From the NCBI RefSeq assembly GCF_000182645.1, contig NZ_ACQA01000001.1, forward strand, positions 868,001 to 932,000: a stretch of 64,000 nucleotides of DNA, read 5' to 3'. Shown here piece after piece: positions 1 through 9,464 of the stretch. Origin of the DNA: Brucella intermedia LMG 3301 (GTDB lineage Bacteria; Pseudomonadota; Alphaproteobacteria; Rhizobiales; Rhizobiaceae). Each line of letters starts with the position of its first letter. The stretch's first letter is position 1. Below the pieces are notes generated by a model, which was not told the origin of the DNA, did no database searches, and saw only the letters and a list, made by a program, of their open reading frames with translations. The translations under genes were made by a program, and so were the position numbers.

Positions 1-334
1 CATAGACGCCGCCCTTGGCGCCATGTCCGTGCAATATGTCCGGCTGCAATTTCTTGATGATGCGATATGTTTTGTAGGCTGCCGCTGCATCGCCCAGTCC
101 GACACGGCGCTGCATGGCAATGCGGTGAAGGCCGAGCGCGAGCTTTGGCCGCAATTCCTCCATAAGCGCGTCTTCGCGCGGACCGCCGGTCGTTGCGTCG
201 CAGACAATGCCGACCGCGTGGCCTTTTTCCGCCTGCAGGCCCACCAGATCGCGGACGTGGCGGAAGAGCCCGCCGGTCGGTTCGCGGAAGCAGTGGAGGA
301 TGCGCAGCGGGGAGGCATTGGTATCATCAGCCAT
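1..334 (-). CDS. Glycosyltransferase, family 4-like N-terminal part (cut by left edge)
   Basis: The first 111 codons of a gene that continues beyond the left edge. The start (ATG at 334) opens MADDTNASPLRILHCFREPT and is followed by GGLFRHVRDL, the typical N-terminal Rossmann half of GT4/GT-B sugar transferases that use nucleotide sugars; a further segment reads PDILHGHGAKGG, the usual 'H-x-H' stretch at the end of that half. It begins 9 bases after the stop of the polysaccharide export lipoprotein and shares its strand, so the two form an operon for surface polysaccharide or exopolysaccharide assembly. The acceptor and donor sugars cannot be told from this fragment. Confidence 0.75.
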   Translation of the reverse strand, partial: MADDTNASPLRILHCFREPTGGLFRHVRDLVGLQAEKGHAVGIVCDATTGGPREDALMEELRPKLALGLHRIAMQRRVGLGDAAAAYKTYRIIKKLQPDILHGHGAKGGVY

Positions 335-343
335 CAATCGCCA

Positions 344-934
344 TCAGAATAGACGTTCGCGCACATAGATCGTGTCGCCCGGCAGGATGGGATCGGAAAT
401 CAGCACGCGGCCCGTCAGGACCTTGCCGTTGAACTGGCGCGTGATATCGACATTCTCCTGATTGGCGCGCGGGCTGAAACCGCCCGCTGCGGCGATCGCT
501 TTTTGCGCGGTCATACCCGGAACATAGGAATACTGGCCGGCAGCACCCACTTCGCCCATCACGAAAATCGGACGATAGCGGTCGATTTCAGCGCTGACGT
601 CAGGGTCGCGCAGATAGCCGCCCCGCAGCTTGGATGCGATGACGCCCTCCAGCTGTTTGGATGTCTTGCCGCGTGCCGGAATGCTGCCCACGAGCGGGAA
701 AGCGATATAGCCAGCCTGATCGACGCTATAGGTATTGGTAAGGCTCGGCTGCTCGAAAACCGTGATACGCACCCGGTCGCCGGCATCCAGCATATAGGGC
801 TGGTTCAGCGCCTCGTGGAAAGCGGGCGGGGCAGGGCGATAGCTGGAGCAGGCAGAAAGCGTCATGGCGGCAAGGCCGAGTGCCACGAGCAGAGTGTGGC
901 CTTTGCGCTTGTTCTGAATTGTCTTCGCCGTCAT
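344..934 (-). CDS. Wza-like polysaccharide export outer-membrane lipoprotein
   Basis: About 196 residues. I chose the internal ATG at 934 because it follows GAGGCGG and gives a normal lipoprotein signal (MTAKTIQNKRKG, a hydrophobic stretch, then LSACSS lipobox). The mature part contains the poly_export domain (YMLDAGDRVRITVFEQ) followed by a SLBB-type segment (IFVMGEVGAAGQYSYVPG). This family forms the outer-membrane channel for capsule or exopolysaccharide. It is shorter than E. coli Wza (about 380 residues) and resembles the short rhizobial ExoF/PssN-like exporters. Its partner is probably the divergent Wzc/GumC-like gene at 1236. Confidence 0.85.
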   Translation of the reverse strand: MTAKTIQNKRKGHTLLVALGLAAMTLSACSSYRPAPPAFHEALNQPYMLDAGDRVRITVFEQPSLTNTYSVDQAGYIAFPLVGSIPARGKTSKQLEGVIASKLRGGYLRDPDVSAEIDRYRPIFVMGEVGAAGQYSYVPGMTAQKAIAAAGGFSPRANQENVDITRQFNGKVLTGRVLISDPILPGDTIYVRERLF

Positions 935-1235
935 TTTCCGCCTCGGTTCTTCCGAAAAGCAATATTTCTCAACGCACGCAATCGACGCGGTACCGACAGC
1001 GCGATTACGAATATCGGTTGCAAGCGTTATCGATTGATTAGGGTTAATGGCTGGTAAAGAAGACAGGGTCCGGTGCAAAATCTTTATGCTTCGTCACGGT
1101 GGCGAACTTACCCTGCTTAACCCTCTGGTTACCTTGTTCCTTTACCTTCCGCCCAGATTCGGGGGTGTTTCATCCCACGCGGGCGAGAGCGATCACGCGC
1201 GCAAGCGCACTCGCGAAGTCCATGGAGAATGGGGA
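935..1235. promoter_or_regulatory. Divergent intergenic region between polysaccharide export genes
   Basis: A 301-base non-coding stretch that must hold the promoters of both the export lipoprotein (leftward) and the Wzc-like gene (rightward). It carries opposed copies of a GGTTAA-type motif (GGGTTAATGGCTGG near 1038-1051 and TTAACCCTCTGGTTACC near 1118-1134). I could not assign a known regulator; spacing does not fit a full CtrA box. Confidence 0.4.
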
Positions 1236-3443
1236 ATGGCAGAAGTCGATCCGTTATCAAGGGACGCAGATATTGATATCGGTGCGCTGTTCTCCAGCCT
1301 GCGCCGTCACTGGCTGTTCATTGTGGGCGGCGCGCTTCTCATGGCGGCGCTTGCCTGGGCCATTTGCCTTCTCCTGACACCGGATTACCGCGCCGAAGCA
1401 CGCCTCATGATCGAGGCCCGTGAATCCATCTATACCCGCCCCAACGGCGAGACTTCTGCCGAGCGTCCGCTTTTCGATGCCGAAGGGGTGAAGAGCCAGG
1501 TCGAGGTGTTCTCCTCCGGCGATCTTCTCAAGAAAGTTTCCGACGAGCTCAAGTTGACCAGCAATGAAGCCTTCACGACAACGGAAGTGAAGCCCTGGAC
1601 CCGCGTTCTCATCATGCTTGGCATGCGGACCGATCCGGAGCGCCTGACCCCGGAAGAGCGCGTCTTGCAGAAACTGCGCAAGAACATGCAGGTTTTTGCC
1701 GTTACTGCTTCGCGCGTCATCGTGGTGCAATATACGTCGGCGAACCCGGAAACGGCAAAGAATGTCGCCAACGCGCTGGCCGATCAGTACATCCTGTTTC
1801 AACAGGCCGCGAAGCTTGAATCGAACGACGATGCGACCGGTTGGCTTGCCCCTGAAATTGACGACCTGCGCAACCGTGTCCGCGACGCGGAAAGGAAGGT
1901 TGCGGATTACCGTGCTTCGCGCGGGCTTCTGACCGGGCAGAGCAACAGCACCATCGCGACACAGCAGCTTTCTGAAGTCTCGACCGAACTCACCCGGGTT
2001 CGCACCAACCGCGCTTCTGCGGAAGCCAAGGCGGAAAGCATTCGCAAGGCGCTCGCCTCCGGTGCGCCCATCGACACGCTGCCGGATGTGTTGGCTTCCG
2101 GAATGATGCAGCGTCTTGCCGAAAGGCGCATCCAGCTCAATGCCCAGATTGCCGATTTTTCGACGACACTTCTCGATGGCCATCCGCGTATCAAGGCGCT
2201 GCGTTCGCAGCTCGCCGATCTCGACCAGCAGATCAGGAACGAAGGCCGCAAGCTCGTTGCCAGCCTCGACAATGAAGTCTCCGCAGCAAAGCTTCGCGAG
2301 GACGAACTCAATCGCGAACTGAACCGGGTGAAGGCACAGGCGGCACAGGCTGGCGATCAGGAAGTCGAGTTGCGCGCATTGGAGCGCGAAGCGGCGGCAC
2401 AGCGCCAGCTTCTTGAAACCTATCTGACGCGCTATCGCGAAGCCGCGTCCCGTACCGACCGCAACTATGTGCCGGTCGATGCCCGCGTCTTTTCTTCGGC
2501 GGAAACCCCGGCGGTTCCCTATTATCCGATGATATTGCCGATCGTCGGTTCGACTTTCGTGGCGGGCCTGCTGCTGCTGTCTATTTTCGTTCTGCTGCGT
2601 GAATTGTTCAGCGGTCGGGCCTTCGTGACGACCGGTGGCCAGAGGGCTGCCGCAGTGGAGGAAATCGAGATGCCGGTTATTGCCGCTGCCGCCGAAGCTG
2701 CTGCTGTGCCGCCATCGAGAGCCGAAGGCGGCGATGCAGTTTCGAATGAAACAATTGTGGCACCGCGCCGTTCATGGAATATGCCGTTTGCGGTGAGGCC
2801 ACCGGTTTCGGATGCACGGAAAACCGTGGAGGAGTTTCCCATGATCAGGCGGGACAAGACCAGCCAGCGCGAAACGCGCCAGCATAATCCCAATGGTGTG
2901 GAAGCTGTCGCCGATCTGCTTGCCAGCGGTAAGGAGAAGCGCATCGTGGTTGTTTCTCCCGAAGGTGACAAGGCATCGGCGGGGACGGTGCGTCTGTTGC
3001 GTGAATTCGCGGATCGCGGCAAGCGGGCGATTCTCGTGGATATGACTGCTCAGGGAATTGTAGGTCTGGCCATGCTGGACGGTACGCATCTGCCCGGCAT
3101 TACCGAGCTTTTGTCCGGCGAGCGGCGTTTCAACGAGGTCATCCACAGCGACCGGTTCTCACAGGCTCACGTTGTGCCGCTAGGGGAGGCGGATCCCGAA
3201 ATCGCCATGCGCTCCGCCGATCGCCTGCCGCTCATTCTCGACGCGCTGGAAACGGTCTATGATTTTGTCGTCGTAGAGTGCGGTCCGTCGTCTTCGGAAC
3301 AGATCGGGCGCATTGCGGATGGACCCGCTTCCGTGGTGATGAGCATTGTCGATCCGGACGACAAGGGCGTCGCGCTCGCCGCGCTCGACCTCGACCAAGG
3401 TGGTTATGAAGACGTCGTCATTTTGATGGACGAACCGGCCTGA
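1236..3443 (+). CDS. Wzc/GumC-like polysaccharide chain-length protein with degenerate kinase domain
   Basis: 735 residues from the ATG at 1236 (preceded by GGAGAATGGGGA). An upstream in-frame ATG at 1047 is possible but has no hydrophobic or family-like sequence after it. Order: cytoplasmic tail with DIGALFSSLRRHW, first membrane span (about residues 25-45), periplasmic Wzz and GNVR coiled-coil region (roughly 60-420, rich in LRNRVRDAERKVADYRASRG-type heptads), second membrane span (about 430-450), and a C-terminal CpsD/BY-kinase fold. In that last domain the expected Walker A G-x-G-K-[ST] is replaced by PEGDKASAG, and the Walker A' segment reads ILVDMTAQG. No tyrosine cluster closes the protein. 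It therefore probably controls chain length and export without autokinase activity. It is divergent from the Wza-like gene. Confidence 0.85.
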   Translation: MAEVDPLSRDADIDIGALFSSLRRHWLFIVGGALLMAALAWAICLLLTPDYRAEARLMIEARESIYTRPNGETSAERPLFDAEGVKSQVEVFSSGDLLKKVSDELKLTSNEAFTTTEVKPWTRVLIMLGMRTDPERLTPEERVLQKLRKNMQVFAVTASRVIVVQYTSANPETAKNVANALADQYILFQQAAKLESNDDATGWLAPEIDDLRNRVRDAERKVADYRASRGLLTGQSNSTIATQQLSEVSTELTRVRTNRASAEAKAESIRKALASGAPIDTLPDVLASGMMQRLAERRIQLNAQIADFSTTLLDGHPRIKALRSQLADLDQQIRNEGRKLVASLDNEVSAAKLREDELNRELNRVKAQAAQAGDQEVELRALEREAAAQRQLLETYLTRYREAASRTDRNYVPVDARVFSSAETPAVPYYPMILPIVGSTFVAGLLLLSIFVLLRELFSGRAFVTTGGQRAAAVEEIEMPVIAAAAEAAAVPPSRAEGGDAVSNETIVAPRRSWNMPFAVRPPVSDARKTVEEFPMIRRDKTSQRETRQHNPNGVEAVADLLASGKEKRIVVVSPEGDKASAGTVRLLREFADRGKRAILVDMTAQGIVGLAMLDGTHLPGITELLSGERRFNEVIHSDRFSQAHVVPLGEADPEIAMRSADRLPLILDALETVYDFVVVECGPSSSEQIGRIADGPASVVMSIVDPDDKGVALAALDLDQGGYEDVVILMDEPA

Positions 3444-3508
3444 TTGCCGGAATCTGATTCTGGAACAATGTCTTGCAACGGGTTCCTGAATCGGATCGCC
3501 AGCACGCT

Positions 3509-4633
3509 CTACCTTTTCGCGAACCTGCTGCGCAGCGCCTTGGCCATGCCCCAGAGACGCGGATTGCGCTTGAGGCTTCCGGCGACCGCGTTGCGGGCTG
3601 ATTGCAGCGCCGTGAAAAACCTGCCCTTGGCTGATAGCGGCACCAGCGTGTCATAGATCGCAAGATCGATGTCGCACCATTCGCGCTTGTAGGGCTCGTC
3701 GCCAATGCCGAAACTGTAGACCGAATGGCCTTCACCGCAACTACGGCTGATATCCTCGAAGAAGAGGAATTCACCCGGACTTGCCGTCATCAGTTCATCT
3801 TGTGCGATTGCGCCGAACTCAACGGTCGGTCCTGCAACGCCGAACACCTTTCCGATGATCGAACGTATGGTCCCGCCCACCTCAAGAAAGCGCAATTCGT
3901 TCAACTGATGATCTTTCGTCAGGCCCGCGCAGAAAAAGACTTTGAAGAAATTGCGCACATTCTCGTCGGAGAATGGGTCGCTGATACCCATTTGCCGAAA
4001 ACGCTGCGCCTTCATCGCGAAAAAGAGATCGAGAACCTTTTCTGACTCCGCAGGGCTTCGGGGTGCGTCAATTCTCCAGCCTCCGCTTTCCTCATAGCGG
4101 CGGTCGTGCTGGCGATGCTTTTTCAGCTTTCGCTTGCGATTGGCGCGATCAAGCACGGCATCGAAGCCGCCATTAAGAGAGACGGCGAGAACCGGATTTG
4201 GATTGGGCGCTTTTCCGAGAGCAAGCAGTGGGTTGACTGCACCCTGCATTTCAGAAAACTGGCGTGTCAGCGACAGTGCATCGATGTCCGGTCGCACCTT
4301 GCGGATGATGCCGAGTAGCTGATTGACTGCCTCGCGACCGGCAACGCCATCAAATTCCTTGCTGAGCCAGGGAAAATTGCAATTGGCGTGGCTTCCGCCG
4401 GGATAGCGCGCAATTTTTACACCCCTGTGGCTGACAGCTTCCAGCGGCACGAGCAGGATCGGCGTGGTTCCGTGAAAAAGCCCGACGACAAAACTGTCGG
4501 CATTGACGATGGCGCGCCAGTTATCGATCCATTCGAGCGATTGGGGCGCGCCGTGAACGGCCTCGGCATCTTTCCAGAGCCGCGCGATCTCGCTGAAATC
4601 CGTCAGAACGTGCGCTGCGACTTCACCCGCCAT
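3509..4633 (-). CDS. BcsL/CelD-type GNAT acyltransferase
   Basis: 374 residues. The C-terminal half is a GNAT fold of the kind annotated as 'acetyltransferase involved in cellulose biosynthesis' (BcsL/CelD family); recognisable stretches are NRKRKLKKHRQHDRRYE and RFRQMGISDPF, followed by ELRFLEVGGTIRS and FGIGDEPYKREW near the end. Such enzymes transfer acyl groups in the cytoplasm and often sit with exopolysaccharide genes, as here. The acceptor is unknown. It lies 24 bases after the small DUF2842 membrane gene, in the same orientation, and converges on the Wzc-like gene. Confidence 0.75.
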   Translation of the reverse strand: MAGEVAAHVLTDFSEIARLWKDAEAVHGAPQSLEWIDNWRAIVNADSFVVGLFHGTTPILLVPLEAVSHRGVKIARYPGGSHANCNFPWLSKEFDGVAGREAVNQLLGIIRKVRPDIDALSLTRQFSEMQGAVNPLLALGKAPNPNPVLAVSLNGGFDAVLDRANRKRKLKKHRQHDRRYEESGGWRIDAPRSPAESEKVLDLFFAMKAQRFRQMGISDPFSDENVRNFFKVFFCAGLTKDHQLNELRFLEVGGTIRSIIGKVFGVAGPTVEFGAIAQDELMTASPGEFLFFEDISRSCGEGHSVYSFGIGDEPYKREWCDIDLAIYDTLVPLSAKGRFFTALQSARNAVAGSLKRNPRLWGMAKALRSRFAKR

Positions 4634-4657
4634 TGTCTGCAGCTTCCTCGGAGGGGA

Positions 4658-4876
4658 TTAATGTTGTTTCTTGCGTGGTGGCTGCGCCATCCACCAGATG
4701 ATGCCCATGGCTGGCAGAACCCACAGAATGCCGGTCACGAAGAAATAAAGGAGATGCACCCACGCGCTTGACTGGGCCAGATGCGCCACGGCGATAATGG
4801 TCGCGAATACCGCGTAGATGATAACCAGTGCAACCAGCAAAAAAGTGCCGATCAGTTTCTTCAGCCGAACGGGCAT
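4658..4876 (-). CDS. DUF2842 small membrane protein
   Basis: 72 residues starting MPVRLKKLIGTF at 4876, with AAGGAGAA nine bases upstream; the longer reading from 4966 has no ribosome site. Two hydrophobic spans (LLVALVIIYAVFATIIAVAH and FFVTGILWVLPAMGIIWWM) make it a two-pass inner-membrane protein ending in basic residues. DUF2842 is common in alphaproteobacteria and is often next to the heme A synthase gene, which is the divergent neighbour here. Function is not known. Confidence 0.8.
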   Translation of the reverse strand: MPVRLKKLIGTFLLVALVIIYAVFATIIAVAHLAQSSAWVHLLYFFVTGILWVLPAMGIIWWMAQPPRKKQH

Positions 4877-5026
4877 GGCGCAGTTCTCCTTTTCCCGTTT
4901 CTTCACTAACCGGTGAACGGTGACAGTGAAAGGGTAAAAACGCGGCGGCATGTCGCGTGACACCAACTTGTAACGGCTTCACCTATGCGGCATGTATCCT
5001 TCTCTTGTTATCGAAGGGTGAATGGC

Positions 5027-6097
5027 ATGACGGCAGCAACGGCGCAGCGTGTAGGACAGGGCAGGTCATCGAAAGAGGACCGCGACCGTCGCCTCGTGCG
5101 TTATTGGCTTTATGCAGTTTTCGTCGTGCTGATTGCCATCGTCATGGTCGGCGGTGCCACACGCATGACGGGTTCTGGCCTTTCCATAACCGAATGGAAG
5201 CCCATTCACGGCGTCATTCCGCCGCTGAACCATGCCGAATGGGTGGAAGAGTTCGACAAGTATCGCCAGATTCCCCAGTATCAGCAGATCAACAAGGGCA
5301 TGTCGCTGGAGGAATTCCAGTACATTTTCTGGTGGGAATGGGCGCATCGCCTGCTTGCGCGTTTTGTCGGGTTTCTGGTCGCCGTTCCGCTGGCCTTCTT
5401 CTGGGTGACGGGACGCCTCCGGGGTGGCCTCAAATACCGCATGCTGGGTCTGCTGGCGCTCGGCGGCCTGCAGGGCGCTATCGGCTGGTGGATGGTGGCC
5501 TCCGGCCTGAGCGAGCTGACGAGCGTCAGCCAGTATCGCCTGGCGATCCATCTGACGACGGCCTGCGTCATCATAACGGCGGTATTCTACATTGCGCGGG
5601 GCCTTGTCACCTATAGCGAACGACCGGCGGAACGGTCGGTCCAGCGCTTTGCGGGTTGGATCGTGTTCGCCGTGCTTGTGCAGATTTACCTGGGTGGGCT
5701 CGTGGCCGGGCTGCATGCCGGTCTGACCTATAACACATGGCCGCTGATGGATGGTGCTGTGGTGCCGTCGGATCTGTTCATCCAGTCGCCATGGTGGCGC
5801 AACCTGTTCGAGAACCCGAAAACGGTCCAGTTCGTGCACCGCGTGTTTGCCTATACGGTTCTTGTTCTGGCTGTGCTGCATTCGCTGCAGGTTTGGAATC
5901 AGGCTCCGGGCAGCACCCATGCGCGCCGCACCATTGTTCTCCTCGGTCTGATACTTGTGCAGGCTGTTATCGGTATTGCAACGCTTCTGATGAGCGTTCC
6001 GCTGCACCTGGGCCTGACGCATCAGTTCTTCGCGCTGATCGTTCTGGCGTTCGCGGTTGCGCACTGGCGCGCAACCAAGGGCGCTTACGAGGGGTAG
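5027..6097 (+). CDS. ctaA: Heme A synthase (COX15/CtaA)
   Basis: 356 residues from the ATG at 5027 (GAAGGGTGA upstream). It oxidises the C8 methyl of heme O to the formyl group of heme A for aa3-type cytochrome oxidases, in the inner membrane. Eight membrane spans can be traced. Family marks include [12 protein letters not shown] after span 1, [14 protein letters not shown] with a heme-ligand histidine, [15 protein letters not shown] in the second half, [11 protein letters not shown], and [10 protein letters not shown]. The type-2 long form of alphaproteobacteria and mitochondria fits. Its last 13 bases overlap the end of the convergent kinase gene. Confidence 0.95.
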   Translation: MTAATAQRVGQGRSSKEDRDRRLVRYWLYAVFVVLIAIVMVGGATRMTGSGLSITEWKPIHGVIPPLNHAEWVEEFDKYRQIPQYQQINKGMSLEEFQYIFWWEWAHRLLARFVGFLVAVPLAFFWVTGRLRGGLKYRMLGLLALGGLQGAIGWWMVASGLSELTSVSQYRLAIHLTTACVIITAVFYIARGLVTYSERPAERSVQRFAGWIVFAVLVQIYLGGLVAGLHAGLTYNTWPLMDGAVVPSDLFIQSPWWRNLFENPKTVQFVHRVFAYTVLVLAVLHSLQVWNQAPGSTHARRTIVLLGLILVQAVIGIATLLMSVPLHLGLTHQFFALIVLAFAVAHWRATKGAYEG

Positions 6098-6921
6098 CTG
6101 GTCCGACGCAATTGCCTGAGCGCGGAGGCGATCTTCAGTTCCCGCGCTTCATCCGCGTCGTTACCGTCTTCACGATGCCACGCGGCTGAGAGACAGCCAT
6201 AGGCGAAGGCATAATCCAGAATATAGGCCGCATCTCGCCCGATGATCGGCGCGAAATGTTCGGCCATGCCCCGCGCACGTTCGAGATCCAGACAGAGATC
6301 GTCGCGATCGAGCGGATTGTAGAAGATGTTGGCCGCATCGAAGGCGGCGTCCCCAGCCACCCCGTGCGGATCGATGGCGAGCCAGCCGCGGGGTCCCTTG
6401 ATGATGTTTTCATGGTGGATGTCGCCATGCAGCGGGATAGTTTCGTGTGGCGTGGCCAGCAAGCGCCTGGCGACCGCCGTGCCTTCTGCATAGAGCGGGC
6501 TTTCATCCGCCACCGCGAAAAGACCGGAAAAGTGTTTGTCGAGCGGTTGCAAGTCAACCGGTATCGGGGCGGGAGAGGGCGTATGCAGCGCGCTCAGCAC
6601 CTCGCCGAAGATGAGCAGGCATTCGGCGTCGTTACCGCGCTTCAGGTGTTCATCGAGGTGGTAGTCGCCCGCATATTCGAGCAGCATCGACGCACCATCC
6701 AGGGCGTATAATCGCGCCGCACCATGCCCATTCTGCCAGGCAAGATAATGGGCTCCGCGCAATTCTTCCATTCCGGCCGGCTTCAATTGCTTGACGACAA
6801 AAACCTCGCCCGGATGATCGATGCGTTCGACCTTCCAGACGAGGCTTGAATGCTTATCCGCCAGTGGCTCGAACGAGCCGATATTCCATTCGACAGGAAA
6901 CACCGGCTGCTTCGGCATCAT
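6085..6921 (-). CDS. APH(6)/hydroxyurea-type phosphotransferase family protein
   Basis: 278 residues. A protein-kinase-like phosphotransferase: ATP-binding region [10 protein letters not shown], catalytic loop [11 protein letters not shown] and metal-binding segment [10 protein letters not shown]. This is the PF04655 group that includes streptomycin 6-phosphotransferase and hydroxyurea phosphotransferase. Chromosomal members with no known substrate are common in Rhizobiales, so resistance should not be assumed. Its ATG overlaps the argC stop by ATGA, which implies translational coupling; a second ATG follows directly. Confidence 0.8.
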   Translation of the reverse strand: MMPKQPVFPVEWNIGSFEPLADKHSSLVWKVERIDHPGEVFVVKQLKPAGMEELRGAHYLAWQNGHGAARLYALDGASMLLEYAGDYHLDEHLKRGNDAECLLIFGEVLSALHTPSPAPIPVDLQPLDKHFSGLFAVADESPLYAEGTAVARRLLATPHETIPLHGDIHHENIIKGPRGWLAIDPHGVAGDAAFDAANIFYNPLDRDDLCLDLERARGMAEHFAPIIGRDAAYILDYAFAYGCLSAAWHREDGNDADEARELKIASALRQLRRTSYPS

Positions 6922-7853
6922 GCCTTGCCGAGCATGAGGTTCATGTTCTGGACGGCGGCACCCGACGCGCCTTTGCCCAGATTGTCGAGCAGCGCCACGA
7001 GATTGACTTCTCCGTCGCCTACGGTGCCGAAGACGAAAAGCTTCATGCCATCCTTGCCCGCAAGCTCTTCCGCATCGACACGCGGAAGCTTCGCGCTTTC
7101 CTCAAGCGGCACGACTTCGACAATATCCTGACCGGCATAATGATCGGTCAGCGCAGCATGAATCTTTGCAAGCGACGGTGATCCTTCAAGTTCGCTCAGG
7201 AACAGGGGAACCTGTACGATCATGCCTTGCGGGAAGCGTCCCACGCTGGGTGAAAAGATCGGGCGGCGTTCCAGACGGCCATGCATTTGCAGTTCCGGCA
7301 CGTGCTTATGCTTGAGCGGCAGGCCGTAAAGGAAATTGTTTGCCGCCAGATAGTCCAGATGGTCCTTGTCTTCCATCTGGGCGATCAGCTGCTTGCCGCC
7401 GCCGGTATAGCCGGAAACAGCATTGACGCTCACCGGGTAGTCGGCAGGCAGCAGGCCCGCATCGCGAAGCGGGCGAACAAGCGCAATCGCGCCGGTCGGG
7501 TAGCAACCCGGATTGGCGACGAGGCGCGCCTCGCTGATGCGTTCGCGCTGGCCTTTCGCCAGCTCGGCAAAACCATAGGCCCAGTCGGGGTGCACGCGAT
7601 AAGCGGTCGACGTATCGATGATGCGGGTCGAGTTGTGACCTTCGAGCAGGGAAACCGCTTCCTTGGAGGCATCGTCCGGCAGGCAAAGGATCGCAATATC
7701 GGCAGCGCGCAGATAGTCGGCGCGCAAATCCTTGTTGCGCCGCTCGGCTTCCGGGATCGAGATCACTTCCAGATCGTCGCGCTCGGCCAGACGGGCGCGG
7801 ATCTGCAGGCCGGTGGTGCCGTGTTCGCCATCGATGAAGATTTTCGGTTTCAT
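6918..7853 (-). CDS. argC: N-acetyl-gamma-glutamyl-phosphate reductase (short form)
   Basis: 311 residues. Third step of arginine synthesis: NADPH-dependent reduction of N-acetylglutamyl phosphate to the semialdehyde. The N terminus [15 protein letters not shown] is the dinucleotide-binding loop and [14 protein letters not shown] holds the catalytic cysteine. The length matches the short ArgC type of alphaproteobacteria (about 310, versus 345 in the long type). It sits in a leftward run: monooxygenase-like gene, speB, argC, kinase, with gaps of 40, 84 and -4 bases, so arginine synthesis and agmatine use lie next to each other. Confidence 0.95.
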   Translation of the reverse strand: MKPKIFIDGEHGTTGLQIRARLAERDDLEVISIPEAERRNKDLRADYLRAADIAILCLPDDASKEAVSLLEGHNSTRIIDTSTAYRVHPDWAYGFAELAKGQRERISEARLVANPGCYPTGAIALVRPLRDAGLLPADYPVSVNAVSGYTGGGKQLIAQMEDKDHLDYLAANNFLYGLPLKHKHVPELQMHGRLERRPIFSPSVGRFPQGMIVQVPLFLSELEGSPSLAKIHAALTDHYAGQDIVEVVPLEESAKLPRVDAEELAGKDGMKLFVFGTVGDGEVNLVALLDNLGKGASGAAVQNMNLMLGKA

Positions 7854-7937
7854 GCGTTTTGCCTTTGAATTCAGAAAGTTACGACATTACGTGGAATCAG
7901 CGTTTGAGCTGTTTGAATCACTTTGTGAACAAGCGCC

Positions 7938-8888
7938 TCATCGTCGTTCTTTCCGTTCGGCCAGAAGGCCCAGATAGTACATTGCAATCGTCGCTCCCGC
8001 GATGGCTGTTATATCGGCATGATCATAGGCTGGTGCAACCTCGACCACATCAGCGCCCACGAAGTCAAGAGCTGCGAGCTTGCGCAGGACGGACAAAATC
8101 TTTGCCGATGACGGGCCACCAGCGACCGGCGTACCGGTTCCCGGCGCGAAGGCCGGATCAAGGCAGTCGATGTCGAAGGTGAGATAGGCCTTGGTGCCAT
8201 TGGTGCGCTTCAGGATTTCATCGGCGATCGCCGCCGCCGACATGTCCTCCACCTCGTGGCCATAGATGATCTTGATGCCACAATCTTCCGGCGCGTGGGT
8301 GCGGATGCCGATCTGAATCGAGTGGTCGGGATCGATGATGCCATCGCGCACCGCACGGGCCACGAATGAACCGTGGTCGATCCGCTTGCCATCGTCGAAC
8401 CATGTGTCCTGATGGGCATCGAACTGCACCAGCGCCAGCGGGCCATATTTTGCTGCATGGGCCTTGAGAAGTGGCCATGTGATGAAATGATCGCCGCCAA
8501 GTGTCAGCAGGAACGCATCGGATTTCAGAATTTTTGCCGCTTCGCGCTCGATAGTGGCGGGGGTCTTGTAGTGATTGCCGTAATCCAGCAGGCAGTCGCC
8601 ATAGTCGATGACAGCGAGATTCTCGAAGAGGTCACGCTCGAACGGATATTGCGGGTCATTGTCGAAGATGGCCGAGGCCCGGCGGATCGCCTGTGGACCG
8701 AAGCGTGCGCCGGGCCGGTTGGAAACGGCGGCATCGAAGGGAATGCCCCAGACAACCGCTTCGGCTCCCTTGAGCGACTTCGTGTATATCCGCCGCATGA
8801 ACGATAGCACGCCCGCATGGGTCGGGTCCGTGGCTGCGCTGGTCAGGCTGCGGGCAGTGATCGCGTGGTCGATGGTCTTTGCAGGCAT
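7938..8888 (-). CDS. speB: Agmatinase / ureohydrolase
   Basis: 316 residues starting MPAKTIDHAI at 8888; the open frame extends further upstream but only as antisense to other sequence. Ureohydrolase metal-binding motifs are complete: GGDHFITWP, FDAHQDTW and FDIDCLDPAFAPGTGTPV. Agmatinase converts agmatine to putrescine and urea in the cytoplasm. Sequence alone does not fully exclude guanidinobutyrase or another ureohydrolase. The urea product is notable given the urease cluster in the same window. Confidence 0.88.
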   Translation of the reverse strand: MPAKTIDHAITARSLTSAATDPTHAGVLSFMRRIYTKSLKGAEAVVWGIPFDAAVSNRPGARFGPQAIRRASAIFDNDPQYPFERDLFENLAVIDYGDCLLDYGNHYKTPATIEREAAKILKSDAFLLTLGGDHFITWPLLKAHAAKYGPLALVQFDAHQDTWFDDGKRIDHGSFVARAVRDGIIDPDHSIQIGIRTHAPEDCGIKIIYGHEVEDMSAAAIADEILKRTNGTKAYLTFDIDCLDPAFAPGTGTPVAGGPSSAKILSVLRKLAALDFVGADVVEVAPAYDHADITAIAGATIAMYYLGLLAERKERR

Positions 8889-8928
8889 GTCTGTCGTCCG
8901 GGATGATGGTCTGGCTTCTATAGCGTTT

Positions 8929-9288
8929 TCATTCGCTCTTGGCATCAAATCCATAGGCGCGCTCCACGCGTCCGATACGCACGCGATAGGCTTCATACCA
9001 TTTCTGGCGCCCGAGTCTCTGCGCAACCAGATGGTCCACGTCGCGCTTCCACGCGCGGATGCTTTCTTCGTCGGCCCAGAAAGAATTGGTGATACCAAAG
9101 CCTTCCGCGTCGCGCGCGCTTTCAATACCGAGATAGCCGGGCTGTTTCGCCGCAAGTTCACCCATCTGAACTGCCATGTCGCCATAGCCATCGTCCTCGC
9201 CGCTGACACGCTGCGAAGCAAAGGTGACAATCAGGTAGGGCGGCTCCGGCGTGGCCGCGAAACGGTTTGATGCTACAGGCAGGGACAT
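8929..9288 (-). CDS. Antibiotic biosynthesis monooxygenase (ABM) domain protein
   Basis: 119 residues. Ferredoxin-like ABM fold: YLIVTFASQRV strand, GYLGIESARDAEGFGITNSF strands and the conserved W-x-[DE]-E-x-x-x-x-W segment FWADEESIRAWKRDVDH, then YEAYRVRIGRVERAYGF. Such small dimeric proteins include quinol monooxygenases and heme-degrading enzymes, but most, like this one, have no proven substrate. First gene of the leftward argC-speB run. Confidence 0.75.
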   Translation of the reverse strand: MSLPVASNRFAATPEPPYLIVTFASQRVSGEDDGYGDMAVQMGELAAKQPGYLGIESARDAEGFGITNSFWADEESIRAWKRDVDHLVAQRLGRQKWYEAYRVRIGRVERAYGFDAKSE

Positions 9289-9464
9289 GGGGTTTATCCG
9301 CTAGTGAGTAGGGTCAGAGGTTCTTGGAATAGTCATGACTGCTATCGAACCGGCTTGCAACTGTGGCGAAGGCGCACTGCTACCTAACATCTTGAGGGCA
9401 AATAACAGCAATTGAGGTGCGGGAACCGTTAAGCGCTAATGGCTCTCATTTATGGAGGGACATC

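Noticed and set aside
1110..1140. CtrA binding site in the divergent exopolysaccharide promoter
   Set aside because: TTAC and TTAACC are present but 5 rather than 7 bases apart.
1257..2183. 308-codon leftward open frame inside the Wzc-like gene
   Set aside because: Antisense shadow in high-GC sequence.
6085..6921. Streptomycin-resistance gene
   Set aside because: The kinase motifs fit the broad PF04655 family; translational coupling to argC suggests a chromosomal metabolic kinase, so resistance is not supported.
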